DNA of 64,000 bases from Phocaeicola vulgatus (GCA_022009975.1 CP091733.1:265001-329000), one strand, 5' to 3'; counted from the stretch's first letter, positions 21,488 to 31,927 are shown. Notes: generated by a model not told the origin, from the sequence alone. Translations and numbers: made by a program.

Positions 21488-21495
21488 TATATTTG
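21488..21495 (+). promoter_or_regulatory. -7 box of a possible small-RNA promoter
   Basis: TATATTTG followed by C, a full match to TAnnTTTG. At a 19-base spacing upstream is TATG, a weak -33. No gene starts soon after it; a terminator follows 50 bases later. Confidence 0.5.
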
Positions 21496-21496
21496 C

Positions 21497-21571
21497 ACCA
21501 TGTTTTTCATGGTATTAGATTTAAGGTTAGCAATTGAAGATTGGTTGTCGTGTTGACAACCTTTTCTTTTT
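21497..21571 (+). ncRNA. candidate small RNA or short leader transcript
   Basis: Between a good -7 box (21488-21495) and an intrinsic terminator lies a stretch of about 70 bases with two hairpins. The first is ACCATG-TTTTT-CATGGT at 21497-21513. The second is GGTTGTC-GTGTT-GACAACC at 21543-21561, followed by TTTTCTTTTTT, which looks like a strong terminator. No convincing reading frame lies between them. The nearest downstream gene is cysK at 21810, so it could also be a cysK leader with early termination. I see nothing else in 21197-21809 apart from a small inverted repeat (TTTTCAC-ATTA-GTGAAAA) near 21222. Confidence 0.5.
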
Positions 21572-21809
21572 TATATAGCTTCCTTCTTTCATGCCTCCTT
21601 TGACGTTATCATTCTCTCCAATTCTTTTTCTTTTTCATAACTGTTATTATTGAATAGGTATGTCCTTTTTGCGAATAGATTGTGCGCCATTTTCAGAAGT
21701 CTATAAGGATGGTTTTGCAAAATACCCTGATTATGGTATTTACAAACGCATTTTCCTGCCATATCTTTGCTTTTGTAAAACAAGAAGAATAACTCAAAAC
21801 GATAATGAG

Positions 21810-22756
21810 ATGGCTAATATTAAAAGTAATTTGACAGAACTTATCGGCAACACGCCGTTATTAGAGTTGAAACATGTTGAAGCTGCTGAGAATTTGCAAG
21901 CTGAGTTAGTTGCTAAAGTTGAATACTTTAATCCGGGTGGAAGCGTAAAGACCGTATCGCTTTTGCCATGATTGAGGATGCTGAGGAGAAAGGTTTGCTA
22001 AAACCTGGTGCATTAATCATAGAACCGACCAGTGGCAACACAGGTGTCGGATTGGCTTGGGTGGCAACTGTCAAGGGGTATAAGCTCGTCTTGACGATGC
22101 CGGAAACGATGAGCATCGAGAGACAGAATTTGCTTAAAGCATTAGGCGCACAATTGGTTCTTACTCCTGGTTCGGAAGGAATGTCGGGAGCCATCCGCAA
22201 AGCAAAAGAGTTGCAAGAGTCCAATCCTGGTTCCATCATCTTGCAGCAATTTGAAAACGAAGCGAATCCGAAAGCACACGAAAAGACAACAGCCCAGGAG
22301 ATTTGGCGGGACACAGACGGCAAAGTGGATATTTTCGTGGCAAGTGTCGGAACGGGCGGAACGTTGACAGGAACAGCACGTGGATTAAAGCAGCACAATG
22401 CCGGCATCAAGATTGTGGCTGTTGAACCAGCCAATTCACCAGTCTTGTCAGGAGGTAAGCCAGGTCCCCATAAAATACAAGGCATCGGTGCAGGCTTTGT
22501 TCCTAAAATTTATGATGCATCTGTCGTTGACGAGGTTGTACAAGTTGCTGATGATGACGCTATTCGCACCAGCCGGGAGTTGTCAAGGACAGAAGGTTTA
22601 TTGGTGGGCATTTCATCCGGAGCAGCCGCCTTCGCAGCCATCCAATTGGCAAAGCGACCAGAGAACAAAGGGAAACGCATAGTTGTGTTGTTGCCCGATA
22701 CGGGAGAACGATACCTTTCCACTGTCCTATATGCCTTTGAAGATTATCCTTTATAA
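21810..22756 (+). CDS. cysK: cysteine synthase A (frameshifted)
   Basis: CysK joins O-acetylserine and sulfide to make cysteine using PLP. The start MANIKSNLTELIGNTPLLEL is the family N-terminus. The PLP lysine lies in PGGSVK; one A is missing there (GTAAAGACC for GTAAAAGACC, about 21948), so SVKDRIAFAMIEDAE is broken across two frames. The substrate loop EPTSGNTGVGLAW, the phosphate-binding GTGGTLTG and GISSGAAAFAA near the C-terminus are present. Restored length is about 315 residues. The upstream in-frame open stretch from 21660 shows no family similarity and is not counted. Confidence 0.93.
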
Positions 22757-22832
22757 AGGAACAAAGGAGGAAAAGGTGACGTGTTCCCAATGGATATTGA
22801 TTAATGCAGCCGGCCATTGCACTTGAAACTTC

Positions 22833-23468
22833 TCAAATGTAATATTCGGCTGCATTGGCTATTCCTGCCCTTAGTGCATAACAGGTCGCTTCATAAGCAT
22901 TGTTGACCTGTATTTTCCGGAAAATATTTTTGCGGTGCGTTGTGATGGTATGAACACTGGAATGCCTGATTTCCGCTATCTCTTTTGCCGATTTTCCCAT
23001 CGCAATCCATTTCAATATATCCTTTTCTGTGGAAGTAAGCGGAGAAGCTTCTATCTCTTCCTGTTTCTTTAAACACTCCTCGACACGCGCAGAAAAATAT
23101 TGTTCATGGTGCATCCCTTTTACCAAGGCCACCATAATCTCCTCTTGGGTAGCATCTTTCAATACGATACTGAAAGCCTTTGAAGAGAAAGCCATTCTTC
23201 GGATAAAGTCATTACTTAATTGTTCACTGAACAACATCCATTGAGCCTGCTTGAATCGTTCGTGCATAATCAATAAATACTCCATGGAGAGATCCAAGAA
23301 AGTAAAATCCATGACAACCAAAGCTGCCGGGTGTTCTTCCAAAAGATTCGCCAACTCTTTTGTCGTCTGTGCATCTACCACCTCTACCAATTCTCCCGTC
23401 TTTCCTGCCAAATAATGAATGCCGGCATTGGAAATAGCCTGTTTATCTATGATGATTAGTGTTTGCAT
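22833..23468 (-). CDS. LuxR/NarL-type response-regulator-like transcription factor
   Basis: A 211-residue protein with an N-terminal receiver-like domain (LIIIDKQAISNAGIHYLAG; the acidic pair after strand 1 is reduced, and ALVVMDFTF supplies an Asp at about 54 in the phosphoacceptor position) and a C-terminal LuxR helix-turn-helix (LTSTEKDILKWIAMGKSAKEIAE, then HTITTHRKNIFRKI). The receiver is weak, so phosphorylation is uncertain. No kinase gene is adjacent. It faces cysK end to end, and the outer-membrane barrel gene divergently, across about 100 bases. Confidence 0.85.
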   Translation of the reverse strand: MQTLIIIDKQAISNAGIHYLAGKTGELVEVVDAQTTKELANLLEEHPAALVVMDFTFLDLSMEYLLIMHERFKQAQWMLFSEQLSNDFIRRMAFSSKAFSIVLKDATQEEIMVALVKGMHHEQYFSARVEECLKKQEEIEASPLTSTEKDILKWIAMGKSAKEIAEIRHSSVHTITTHRKNIFRKIQVNNAYEATCYALRAGIANAAEYYI

Positions 23469-23567
23469 ATCGCAAATGTAGAAAACATATCAACAAAATG
23501 GCAAAAACTTTTTGTGCATTAACAAGAAATATCGTTATTTGTAATTAAAACATAAAATACATAACTT

Positions 23568-24146
23568 ATGAAACGAATTTATTTAACTCTCGTAGTATTG
23601 TTGGCTTTTATCGCAATGCCAGCGCAGGCTCAATTCAAATGGGGTGTGAAAGGTGGAGCTAATGTAGCGAACGTGCATTTTAAAGATCTTCCTTCCGAAT
23701 TGAAATCTAAAAACATCAGCGGCTTCCACATCGGTCCAACGGCAGAATGGACGATACCGGTAGTGGGATTGGGATTAGACTTCTCTTTGCTTTATTCAAA
23801 GATGGGCATGGACATAGGAAATACGACTATCAAATCAGATTACTTAGATATTCCTTTGAACTTGAAATGGAAGATTGGAATTCCTGCCGCCAAGGTCTTT
23901 GTAGCAGCTGGTCCATTCGTCGGATTTAGGTTGGGAGGCGGAAAGATTTGGGAAGTCATCAGCAACCAGATAGAAGCCAAGACATTCAGTGCTGGTCTTA
24001 ACATGGGAGGTGGTGTCGAACTTATCCAACATCTCCAAATAGGCGTGAACTATCATTTAGGCATGACTGACAACTATAGCATCGCCAAACTTGGTTCTGA
24101 CGGCAAGAACAGGGGCTGGCAAATCTCAGCTGCTTTGCTGTTTTAA
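23568..24146 (+). CDS. small outer-membrane beta-barrel protein
   Basis: A 192-residue protein with a signal peptide cleaved after AQA (MKRIYLTLVVLLAFIAMPAQAQ). The mature part alternates hydrophobic and polar residues in strands and begins FKWGVKGGANVANVHF, typical of the PorT/OmpW-like barrel family of Bacteroidota. It ends in an aromatic residue preceded by hydrophobic ones (ISAALLF), as barrel proteins do. Function is not known. Confidence 0.85.
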   Translation: MKRIYLTLVVLLAFIAMPAQAQFKWGVKGGANVANVHFKDLPSELKSKNISGFHIGPTAEWTIPVVGLGLDFSLLYSKMGMDIGNTTIKSDYLDIPLNLKWKIGIPAAKVFVAAGPFVGFRLGGGKIWEVISNQIEAKTFSAGLNMGGGVELIQHLQIGVNYHLGMTDNYSIAKLGSDGKNRGWQISAALLF

Positions 24147-24171
24147 GTAGAAAATTCGTACCTTTGGTGCG

Positions 24172-26636
24172 ATGAAATACGCAAATGTCATACTTCCATT
24201 ACCATTAGAGAACCTTTATACTTATAAGGTTCCTGCCGACTTGGAAACCTCGGTTGTTCCCGGTTGCCGGGTCATTGTACATTTTGGGAAGAAACATTTT
24301 TATACAGCGATTGTGCATTCGGTAACTGAGTATAAGCCGAAAGCACAATATGAATTCAAGGAAATCTTTGCCTTATTGGATGCAATCCCTGTTTTGAAAC
24401 GACCTCAACTCCGTTTCTGGGAATGGATTGCATCCTATTATCTTTGTAAATTAGGTGATGTGTATAAGGCAGCCCTTCCTTCCGGTTTGAAAATAGAAAG
24501 TGAGACAAATGTTATCTTCCACAAGGATTTTGTATCTTCTTCGCCCCTCAAACCGAATGAATCTGCCATTTTAGATGCCTTTGGCGGGAAAGAAATCCAG
24601 CTGACGGTTTCTGAGCTGGAGCGGAAATCCGGGCTTCATAATATTGTACCCATACTTACGTCGTTGATTGCTAAAGGAGCGATAGAAATCAATGAACGAT
24701 TGAGGCAAGGATTCTCTCCCCGGACAGAAACTTATATCCGGATTGCAAATGCTTGGAACACTCCGGATAAGATGCAAGAGGCATTCGACTTGATGAAACG
24801 GGCGCATAAACAAGAACAGTTGTTTCTTGCCTATCTTGACTTAAGCCATTCCCTCGAATCCGGATCACAACAGGAAGTCTCTAAAAAAGAATTATTGGGC
24901 AAATGTGGGGAAAACACAGCCATTTTGAATAGTTTGCTGAAGAAGGGAATCTTGGAAGCTTACGAAAAAGAGGTGAGCCGCTTGCAAATGAAGGTTTGCC
25001 GCATACAACCTTTGAACCCTTTGTCCGATGTTCAATTGCACGCCTATTGGGAAATATTGGACAATCTCAAACAGAAGGATATTTGTTTGTTACATGGAGT
25101 AACTTCTTCCGGTAAAACAGAAATCTATGTCCATTTGATAGAACAAGTTCTCCAGGCAGGAAAGCAGGTGCTCTATTTGTTGCCGGAGATTGCCATCACA
25201 ACCCAAATCACCGAGCGTTTAGGCAAATTGTTTGGAGATAAGATGTTGGTATATCATTCCAAGTTCTCCGACAATGAACGTGTGGAAATATGGAACAAGC
25301 TACTCCATAGCACTTCCCCTTTCCTTATTTAGGTGTGCGCTCCTCCTTATTCCTCCCTTTTTCCAATTTGGGATTGATTATTGTGGATGAGGAGCATGAA
25401 ATATCTTATAAACAACAAGATCCTGCCCCACGTTATAATGCACGGAATGCAGCGATGGTGCTTGCCAACATGCACGGAGGAAAAGTCCTCTTGGGTTCGG
25501 CTACTCCTTCCATCGAATCTTATTTCTATGCGACCAATGGGAAATATGGTTTTGTGGAATTATCTTCTCGTTATGGGGATTGCTTGCCGCCTCAAATCAT
25601 CCCGGTGAATACACGGGAACTGAAGAGGAAGAAAATCATGAAAAACCCGATTTTCTCACCTCTGCTGATTGAGAAAATGCAGCAGGCATTGGAACAGGGA
25701 GAACAAGTTATCCTGTTTCAAAACAGAAGAGGCTTTGCTCCAATGGTTGAATGCAATGAGTGCAGTTGGGTTCCGCGTTGCATCAATTGCGATGTCAGCA
25801 TGACTTACCATAAGCATCAGAACCGTTTGGTTTGCCATTACTGCGGATACTCTATCTCTCTTCCTGAGAAATGTCCGGAATGTGGAAGCACCGAATTCCA
25901 GATGCTTGGTTTTGGAACGGAAAAGGTGGAAGAAGAGGTCAAATCGCTTTTTCCCCAATATCAATCGGAGCGAATGGATTTGGACACGGCACGGAGCAAA
26001 AGTGCTTATGAACTCATCCTTGGCAATTTTGAAAAGGGGAAAACTCAGATTTTAATCGGGACACAAATGATTTCCAAAGGGCTCGATTTCAGCCGTGTGG
26101 GAGTCGTTGGAATATTAAATGCTGACTCATTGATGAACTATCCCGACTTCCGTGCCCACGAACGAGCATTCCAATTGTTGGTGCAAGTCAGCGGAAGGGC
26201 AGGACGAAGGGACAAGCAAGGAACAGTTTTACTGCAAACCTCGCAGCCAGAGCATCCTCTTATCCAAATGGTCATCCATTCCGCTTACAAGGAGATGTTT
26301 AACTGGCAAGTTGCTGAGCGGAGCATGTTCCGTTATCCTCCCTATTTCCGGATAATTGTCTTGGTCATGCGCTGTAAGAATGAAGCCCCGTTGATAGAAT
26401 TGTCACGTCTGTTTGCAGAGAAACTGAGGGCAAAATTGGGAGAGAGGGTTTTGGGTCCGGTAACTCCTCCGATCTCTTATATCCAAACTTATCATATACG
26501 GAAGATTGTGATGAAAATAGAATCCTCGGCTTCCATCCAAGCCATGCGAAGCTTCTTGGAAATGACATGCGAAGAGATGCGAAACAAACCGGCGTTCCGT
26601 CAAATCTCAATGTATTATGACGTGGATCCGCTATAA
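24172..26636 (+). CDS. priA: primosomal replication helicase PriA (frameshifted)
   Basis: PriA restarts stalled replication forks. The N-terminal DNA-binding domain (YANVILPLPLENLYTYKVP) is followed by a SF2 helicase: Walker A GVTSSGKTEIYV, DEEH box IIVDEEHEISYKQQ, and motif VI VSGRAGRRDKQG. Between them is the zinc-binding region with four CxxC-type pairs (CNECSWVPRC, CINCD, CHYCG, CPECG). One T is missing near 25329 (FLILGVRSS expected), which makes a false stop at 25332; the two parts join to about 821 residues. Essential or near-essential gene, so the shift is probably a sequence error. Confidence 0.94.
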
Positions 26637-26671
26637 AAACTCATTTAATAATAATGTTAAAGGAAAATGAT

Positions 26672-27163
26672 ATGGAAAATAAAGATAAATATAAGATATT
26701 GTTTGTCTGCCTCGGGAACATTTGCCGTTCACCTTCTGCGGAAGCTGTCATGAAGAAGCTTGTCCATCAGGCTCGATTAGATGCCGTGTTCGAAGTTGAT
26801 TCCGCTGGAATTATCGGTTATCATGAAGGAGAAGGCGCAGACCCAAGAATGAAAGCCCATGCTGCTCGTCGAGGATACAAACTGGATTCTATTTCACGAC
26901 CGGTTAGAATGGCGGATTTCTATGATTTCGACTTGATTATCGGAATGGACAACCGGAACGTCGAAGATTTGAAAGAGAAAGCTCCCGATTTGGAAGCAGT
27001 AGATAAAATTCATGCCATGATGGAGTATTCGACCCATCGCCTTTATGATTATGTTCCTGACCCATATTACAGCGGAGCTGACGGATTCGAGTTGGTTCTT
27101 GACTTGTTGGAAGATGCTTGTTCCGGGCTTTTGGAATCTTTGCGCCATAAAACGGTTGATTGA
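26672..27163 (+). CDS. low-molecular-weight protein-tyrosine phosphatase
   Basis: 163 residues from the ATG at 26672, chosen because AGGAAAA precedes it; an ATG at 26654 is in frame but lacks such a site. The catalytic P-loop CLGNICRSP (Cys-x5-Arg) is at the N-terminus and the general acid Asp is in VPDPYYSG. The family removes phosphate from tyrosine, in bacteria often on kinases of polysaccharide export. No partner kinase is nearby. Confidence 0.92.
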   Translation: MENKDKYKILFVCLGNICRSPSAEAVMKKLVHQARLDAVFEVDSAGIIGYHEGEGADPRMKAHAARRGYKLDSISRPVRMADFYDFDLIIGMDNRNVEDLKEKAPDLEAVDKIHAMMEYSTHRLYDYVPDPYYSGADGFELVLDLLEDACSGLLESLRHKTVD

Positions 27164-27174
27164 TAGATGTTGAA

Positions 27175-27222
27175 TTATTACTGTCCGGTAAAACCTTTTG
27201 ACCGATTACCGGACAGTAATAA
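27175..27222. terminator. bidirectional terminator between the phosphatase and metY
   Basis: A perfect 17-bp inverted repeat (TTATTACTGTCCGGTAA and its complement) with a 14-base loop lies between two convergent genes. Confidence 0.85.
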
Positions 27223-27223
27223 A

Positions 27224-28504
27224 TTATATTTCCAAAGCTTGCTTGATATCTGCGATGATATCTTCTACACTCTCAACACCGCAAGAGAAGCGAATCAAAT
27301 CAGGAGCAATACCGGCTTCTATCAACTGCTCATCCGATAACTGGCGGTGAGTATGACTTGCCGGATGAAGCACACAAGTTCGCGCATCCGCCACATGCGT
27401 CACAATTGCCACCAATTTCAGGCGATCCATAAAACGGATAGCAACATCTCTTCCTCCTTTGAGTCCAAATGACAAAACACCACAAGAACCATTGGGAAGA
27501 TATTTCTGAGCCAATTCATAATACTTGTTACTCTTCAAGCCTGGATAGTTCACCCAAGCCACTTTGTCACATTGTTCCAACCATTCCGCCACCATTTGGG
27601 CGTTTTCACAATGCCGTGGCACACGAAGATGAAGGGATTCCAAACCTAAATTTAACAAGAATGCGTTTTGTGGTGACTGGACAGAACCCAAGTCTCGCAT
27701 TAACTGGCTGGTTGCTTTTGTTATGAATGCCATTTTGCCAAATGCCTTTGTGTAGGTCAAACCATGATAGGATTCGTCCGGCTGGCAAAGTCCTGGGAAC
27801 TTATCCGCATGAGCCTCCCAATCAAAGTTTCCGCTATCCACAATGCAACCACCCATGCAACAAGCGTGGCCATCCATATATTTGGTAGTTGAATGAGTCA
27901 CAATATCGGCTCCCCACTCAAAAGGGCGGCAATTGATTGGAGTTGCAAATGTATTGTCCACAACCAATGGAACACCGTGGGCATGTGCAATCTTGGCAAA
28001 CTTTTCTATGTCAAGGACCATCACTCCCGGATTGGAAATGGTTTCTCCGAACATCAGTTTGGTATTCGGGCGGAAAGCCTTGTTTATCTCTTCTTCGCTG
28101 GCATCTTGGTCAACGAACGTGCATTCGATGCCCATCTTCTTCATCGTAACAGCCAACAGATTGTATGTCCCGCCATAAATACTGGTTGCACTTACAATAT
28201 GATCTCCTGCTTCGCAAATATTGAAGAAAGTGAAAAAACTGGCTGCCTGCCCGGAAGATGTCAAGATGGCTCCGACACCTCCTTCCAATGCGGCAATCTT
28301 CGCAGCGACGGCATCATTGGTCGGGTTTTGCAAACGAGTATAAAAATAGCCGTTCTCCTCCAAATCGAAAAGGCGAGCCATCTGCTCACTCGTATCATAT
28401 TTAAATGTAGTACTTTGGTAAATAGGCAAAACACGAGGCTCGCCATTTTTGGGATTCCATCCTGCTTGAACGCACAATGTTTCCCTTTTAAAGTTATTAT
28501 CCAT
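27224..28504 (-). CDS. metY: O-acetylhomoserine sulfhydrylase (MetY-type PLP enzyme)
   Basis: A 426-residue Cys/Met metabolism PLP enzyme. The length and the motifs ETLCVQAGWNPKNGEPRVLPIYQSTTF, FYTRLQNPTNDAV, the PLP-lysine region STTKYMDGHACCMGGCIVD and LVAIVTHVADARTCVLHPASHTHRQLS match O-acetylhomoserine aminocarboxypropyltransferases, which make homocysteine from O-acetylhomoserine and sulfide. It sits 11 bases after argF' on the same strand, so they are probably cotranscribed. With cysK nearby it points to direct sulfide assimilation. Confidence 0.92.
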   Translation of the reverse strand: MDNNFKRETLCVQAGWNPKNGEPRVLPIYQSTTFKYDTSEQMARLFDLEENGYFYTRLQNPTNDAVAAKIAALEGGVGAILTSSGQAASFFTFFNICEAGDHIVSATSIYGGTYNLLAVTMKKMGIECTFVDQDASEEEINKAFRPNTKLMFGETISNPGVMVLDIEKFAKIAHAHGVPLVVDNTFATPINCRPFEWGADIVTHSTTKYMDGHACCMGGCIVDSGNFDWEAHADKFPGLCQPDESYHGLTYTKAFGKMAFITKATSQLMRDLGSVQSPQNAFLLNLGLESLHLRVPRHCENAQMVAEWLEQCDKVAWVNYPGLKSNKYYELAQKYLPNGSCGVLSFGLKGGRDVAIRFMDRLKLVAIVTHVADARTCVLHPASHTHRQLSDEQLIEAGIAPDLIRFSCGVESVEDIIADIKQALEI

Positions 28505-28515
28505 ATTATATCAAC

Positions 28516-29472
28516 TTATTTCAGTCCTTCCAAAATCTTTTTCAACACCGTTTGAGCAGAAATCTCCCTGTTCGCAGCTTCCGGTATTACCAAACTTTGT
28601 GGACTTTCAATCACATCGTCCGTCACAATCATATTTCGTCTTACAGGCAGGCAATGCATGAAGTAAGCATTATTGGTCAAAGCCATCTTTTCTGCATCTA
28701 CCGTCCAACTTCTGTCCATATTGATAACTTTGCCATAATTGGGATCCTGATATGCCGCCCAGTTCTTTGCATAAACGAAATCAGCACCTTCAAAAGCCTT
28801 TTTCTGGTCATATTCAACACGGGCACGTCCGACGAACTTCGGATCCAGCTCATAACCTTCCGGATGCGTTATCACAAAGTCATAGTCGGTTGCGTTCATC
28901 CATTCAGCAAAGCTGTTAGGAACAGCTTGCGGCAATGATTTCGGATGAGGAGCCCACGTCATGACAACTTTGGGACGGGACGTTTTCTTATATTCCTCGA
29001 TGGTTATCAAATCGGCAAAGCTCTGCAGAGGGTGGCGCGTCGCAGCCTCCATGCTAAACACAGGACGGCCGGAATGTTGGATGAACTGGTTCAATATCTT
29101 TTCATTGTAGTCATCCTCCTTCTTCTCAAAACGGGCAAACGAACGAACGCCAATCACATCGCAATAGCAACCCATGACCGGAACGGCTTCAAGCAAGTGC
29201 TCTGGTTTGTCCCCATCCATGATGACGCCTCTTTCTGTTTCCAATTTCCATGCGCCTTGATTGACATCCAGCACAATCGTATTCATGCCCAAGTTCATGG
29301 CAGCCTTTTGCGTACTTAAACGTGTTCGCAGGCTGGAATTAAAGAATATCATCAATAATGTTTTGTTCTTTCCCAATTCGCTGAATTGAAAACGGTCTTT
29401 CTTGATTTCAAAAGCTTCATTGAGCGCCTGCTTCAGGTCGCCCAGATCTTGTACACAAGTGAAATTTCTCAT
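28516..29472 (-). CDS. argF': N-succinylornithine carbamoyltransferase
   Basis: A 318-residue transcarbamylase of the ArgF' type. The carbamoyl phosphate loop is seen as FFNSSLRTRLST (canonical S-T-R-T-R is altered to SLRTR), and HCLPVRR near the C-terminus is the amino-acid side motif. This variant, known from Bacteroides fragilis, uses N-succinylornithine (relatives in Xanthomonas use N-acetylornithine), so arginine synthesis goes through acylated citrulline. The assignment to the succinyl form rests on the lineage rather than on a residue I can prove. Confidence 0.9.
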   Translation of the reverse strand: MRNFTCVQDLGDLKQALNEAFEIKKDRFQFSELGKNKTLLMIFFNSSLRTRLSTQKAAMNLGMNTIVLDVNQGAWKLETERGVIMDGDKPEHLLEAVPVMGCYCDVIGVRSFARFEKKEDDYNEKILNQFIQHSGRPVFSMEAATRHPLQSFADLITIEEYKKTSRPKVVMTWAPHPKSLPQAVPNSFAEWMNATDYDFVITHPEGYELDPKFVGRARVEYDQKKAFEGADFVYAKNWAAYQDPNYGKVINMDRSWTVDAEKMALTNNAYFMHCLPVRRNMIVTDDVIESPQSLVIPEAANREISAQTVLKKILEGLK

Positions 29473-29493
29473 ATTGTTTTTCGTAAGTTATTC

Positions 29494-31144
29494 TTATTTA
29501 TTCTTATCACGGATTTCAACCCTGCGAATCTTTCCGCTGATGGTTTTAGGCAATTCGTTTACAAATTCCACCACACGCGGATATTTGTAAGGAGCAGTCA
29601 CTCGTTTCACATGGTCTTGCAACTCCTTTACCAACGCTTCGCCCGCTTTTTCCTTGTATTCCTTTGCCAGCACGATTGTAGCTTTCACCACTTGTCCCCT
29701 AATCTCATCGGGAACGCCCGTAATGGCACATTCGACCACGGCGGGGTGTGTCATCAAGGCACTTTCTACTTCAAACGGTCCGATACGATAACCGGAGCTT
29801 TTTATCACATCATCAGCTCTGCCTACAAACCAGAAGTATCCATCTTCATCGCGCCATGCCACATCGCCTGTATAGTACAAACCATCATGCCAAGCTTCAC
29901 GTGTCCGGACCTCGTCTCGGTAATATTCCTTGAACAAACCCAACGGCTTTGCTTTGTCTGTCCGTATCACAATTTGCCCCTGTTCTCCATCTTCCGCAGG
30001 AGTTCCGTCCGGTCTCAACAAATCCATATCATATTGTGGGTTAGGTACTCCCATTGAACCCGGTTTCGGTTTCATCCAAGGGAATGTCGCAATGGTCAAA
30101 GTCGTTTCCGTCTGTCCGAATCCCTCCATCAACTTTATGCCAGTCAATTTATAGAATGTTTCATAGACAGCAGGGTTCAACGCCTCTCCCGCAATCGTGC
30201 AATATTGCAAGGAGGACAAATCATACTTCGTCAAATCTTCACGAATCAAGAAACGGAAAATAGTAGGAGGCGCACAAAGCGACGTAATCTTATAGTCCTG
30301 AATCTTTGCAATATGTCAGCCGGAGTGAATTTCTCGTGGTCATACACAAAAACGGTAGCACCCGCAATCCACTGTCCATACAATTTTCCCCAAACAGCCT
30401 TGCCCCATCCGGTATCAGCAATGGTCAAATGCAAACTGTCACGATGAAGGTTATGCCAAAACGCTCCTGTCACGATATGTCCCAAAGGATAAGTAAAATC
30501 GTGTGCCACCATTTTGGGATTTCCCGTCGTGCCGGAAGTAAGTATAGTAAAGAGATATCGTCATTGCTGTTGGGATGTCCCGGACGGACAAAAGCAGGAG
30601 CTTGTTCCCATTCCTTATGGAAATCATGGAATCCCTCCGGAACGTACGGTCCCACAGAAACCACACAGTTCACTGAAGGAGATTCCGGCAAAGCATTAAC
30701 TATATGATTTGTTATGACCTCTTCACCTGCACATACAATCATCTTTATGTCAGCAGCATTGGCCCGATAAATAATATCTTTCTTTGTTAGAAGATGGGTG
30801 GCAGGAATAACAACTGCGCCCAACTTGTGCAAAGCAATGATAGAAAACCAAAACTCGTAACGGCGTTTTAATATCAACATGACCATATCGCCCTTCCCAA
30901 TGCCTAATGATTGGAAGTAAGCGGCGGTCTGGTCTGTATATTTCTTCATATCAGCAAAGGTAAAATCCAAATGCTCACCTTTATCATTTGTCCAGCAAAG
31001 GGCTTTTTTATTCGGCTCCTCTTTTGCCCATCCATCCACTATGTCATATCCGAAGTTGAAATTGTCGGGGACGTGTATTTTCAAATGCTTCTTGAAATCT
31101 TCTTGGGACTCAAAAGAGGTCTGCTCTAAAAATCTTTCTAACAT
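29494..31144 (-). CDS. AMP-forming acyl-CoA synthetase (two frameshifts)
   Basis: An ANL-family adenylating enzyme of about 551 residues, most like medium-chain acyl-CoA or acetyl-CoA synthetases. The parts, in order, are: an N-terminal domain (DGWAKEEPNKKALCWTND), the AMP motif region that should read YFTSGTTGNPKMVAH, the GFGQTETT motif, the YYTGDVAWRDEDGYFWFVGRADDVIKSSGYRIGPFEVE hinge region, and the C-terminal catalytic Lys in PKTISGKIRRVEIR. One T is missing at about 30540 and one A at about 30300 of the minus strand, cutting the gene in three. The XRE-cupin regulator lies just upstream on the same strand, a pairing common in Bacteroidales, and probably controls it. Confidence 0.9.
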
Positions 31145-31178
31145 ATCGTAAAACCCAGTTATTCTACAAATTCATTTA

Positions 31179-31733
31179 TTAAATAATAATTGCTAAGAAA
31201 CTCACTTTCTCTCCATCAAGTGCCAACATTCCATGCGGCTTTGATGAGTCGAAATAAATGCTGTCTCCTGCCTCCAAGGTCAATCGCTTTCCATTTATCT
31301 CAATAACCATTCGGCCTTTTAAGACATAATTAAATTCCTGTCCCGGATGGCTATTCAAAAACATGGGCGTTCCTTCTGGTTTGGGATGAACGGTAACTAA
31401 AAAAGGATCTCCTTTACGGCGTCTGAATCCTGCTGCCAACGATTGGTATTTATATGCTTTCACCCTTTCTACTGCCAACCCTTTCCCATTTCTTGTGACA
31501 AAATAGGAACTCATCGTTGGTTCATCTCCAAACATCAGGGTTGTCAACTCAAGCCCGTAAGCTTGTGAGATTCGGTGCAACACGCTGACTGAGATATCCA
31601 CGGTTCCACTTTCCAAAAGCAAATATTCTTCTGTCGTCAGCTGGCAAACTTTTGCCACTTCGGCTGGCTCCAATTCTAAAGCATCCCGCAAGCCTTTCAG
31701 TCGCTCGGCTATTTGTTTAATCTGCTCGTCCAT
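31179..31733 (-). CDS. XRE-type regulator with C-terminal cupin domain
   Basis: 184 residues from MDEQIKQIAERLKGLRD; an upstream ATG adds 10 residues and is less likely. Residues 1-60 are a Cro/C1-type helix-turn-helix (EPAEVAKVCQLTTEEYLLLESGT). Residues about 110-180 are a cupin (HPGQEFNYVLKGRMVIEINGKRLTLEAGDSIYFDSSKPHGM), which usually binds a small ligand. It lies 34 bases upstream of the acyl-CoA synthetase and about 90 bases downstream of an array of palindromic 22-bp repeats that may be its operators. Confidence 0.9.
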   Translation of the reverse strand: MDEQIKQIAERLKGLRDALELEPAEVAKVCQLTTEEYLLLESGTVDISVSVLHRISQAYGLELTTLMFGDEPTMSSYFVTRNGKGLAVERVKAYKYQSLAAGFRRRKGDPFLVTVHPKPEGTPMFLNSHPGQEFNYVLKGRMVIEINGKRLTLEAGDSIYFDSSKPHGMLALDGEKVSFLAIII

Positions 31734-31823
31734 ATAGATATATTTATACAATAGATGTGTCAAAGTTAAACATTATTTGTTTGAAGTGCATGAATTTATT
31801 CGAAAAAACTACTCTTTGTTTAT

Positions 31824-31927
31824 CATCTAGGTGATAAGTGCTTTTCATCTAGGTGATAAATGTTTTTCACCTAGGTGATAAGTGCTTTTCATTAAGGTGA
31901 TAAATGCTTTTCACTTAGGTGATAAGC
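31824..31927. repeat. 22-bp tandem array of palindrome-containing units, possible operator array
   Basis: Four full units plus a partial fifth start at 31824, 31846, 31868, 31890 and 31912. The common unit is CAYCTAGGTGATAARTGCTTTT; in unit 3 the core CACCTAGGTG is a perfect palindrome. The 22-base step is close to two helical turns, so the cores lie on one face of the DNA. It sits between the divergent-free gap of the XRE-cupin gene and the S46 peptidase terminator. Confidence 0.85.

Noticed and set aside
21589..21783. 64-codon minus-strand frame between the possible small RNA and cysK
   Set aside because: No motif, no start context, and it overlaps the likely cysK leader.
31824..31927. CRISPR array
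   Set aside because: Units follow each other directly with no unique spacers and no cas genes lie nearby; it is a plain tandem repeat.
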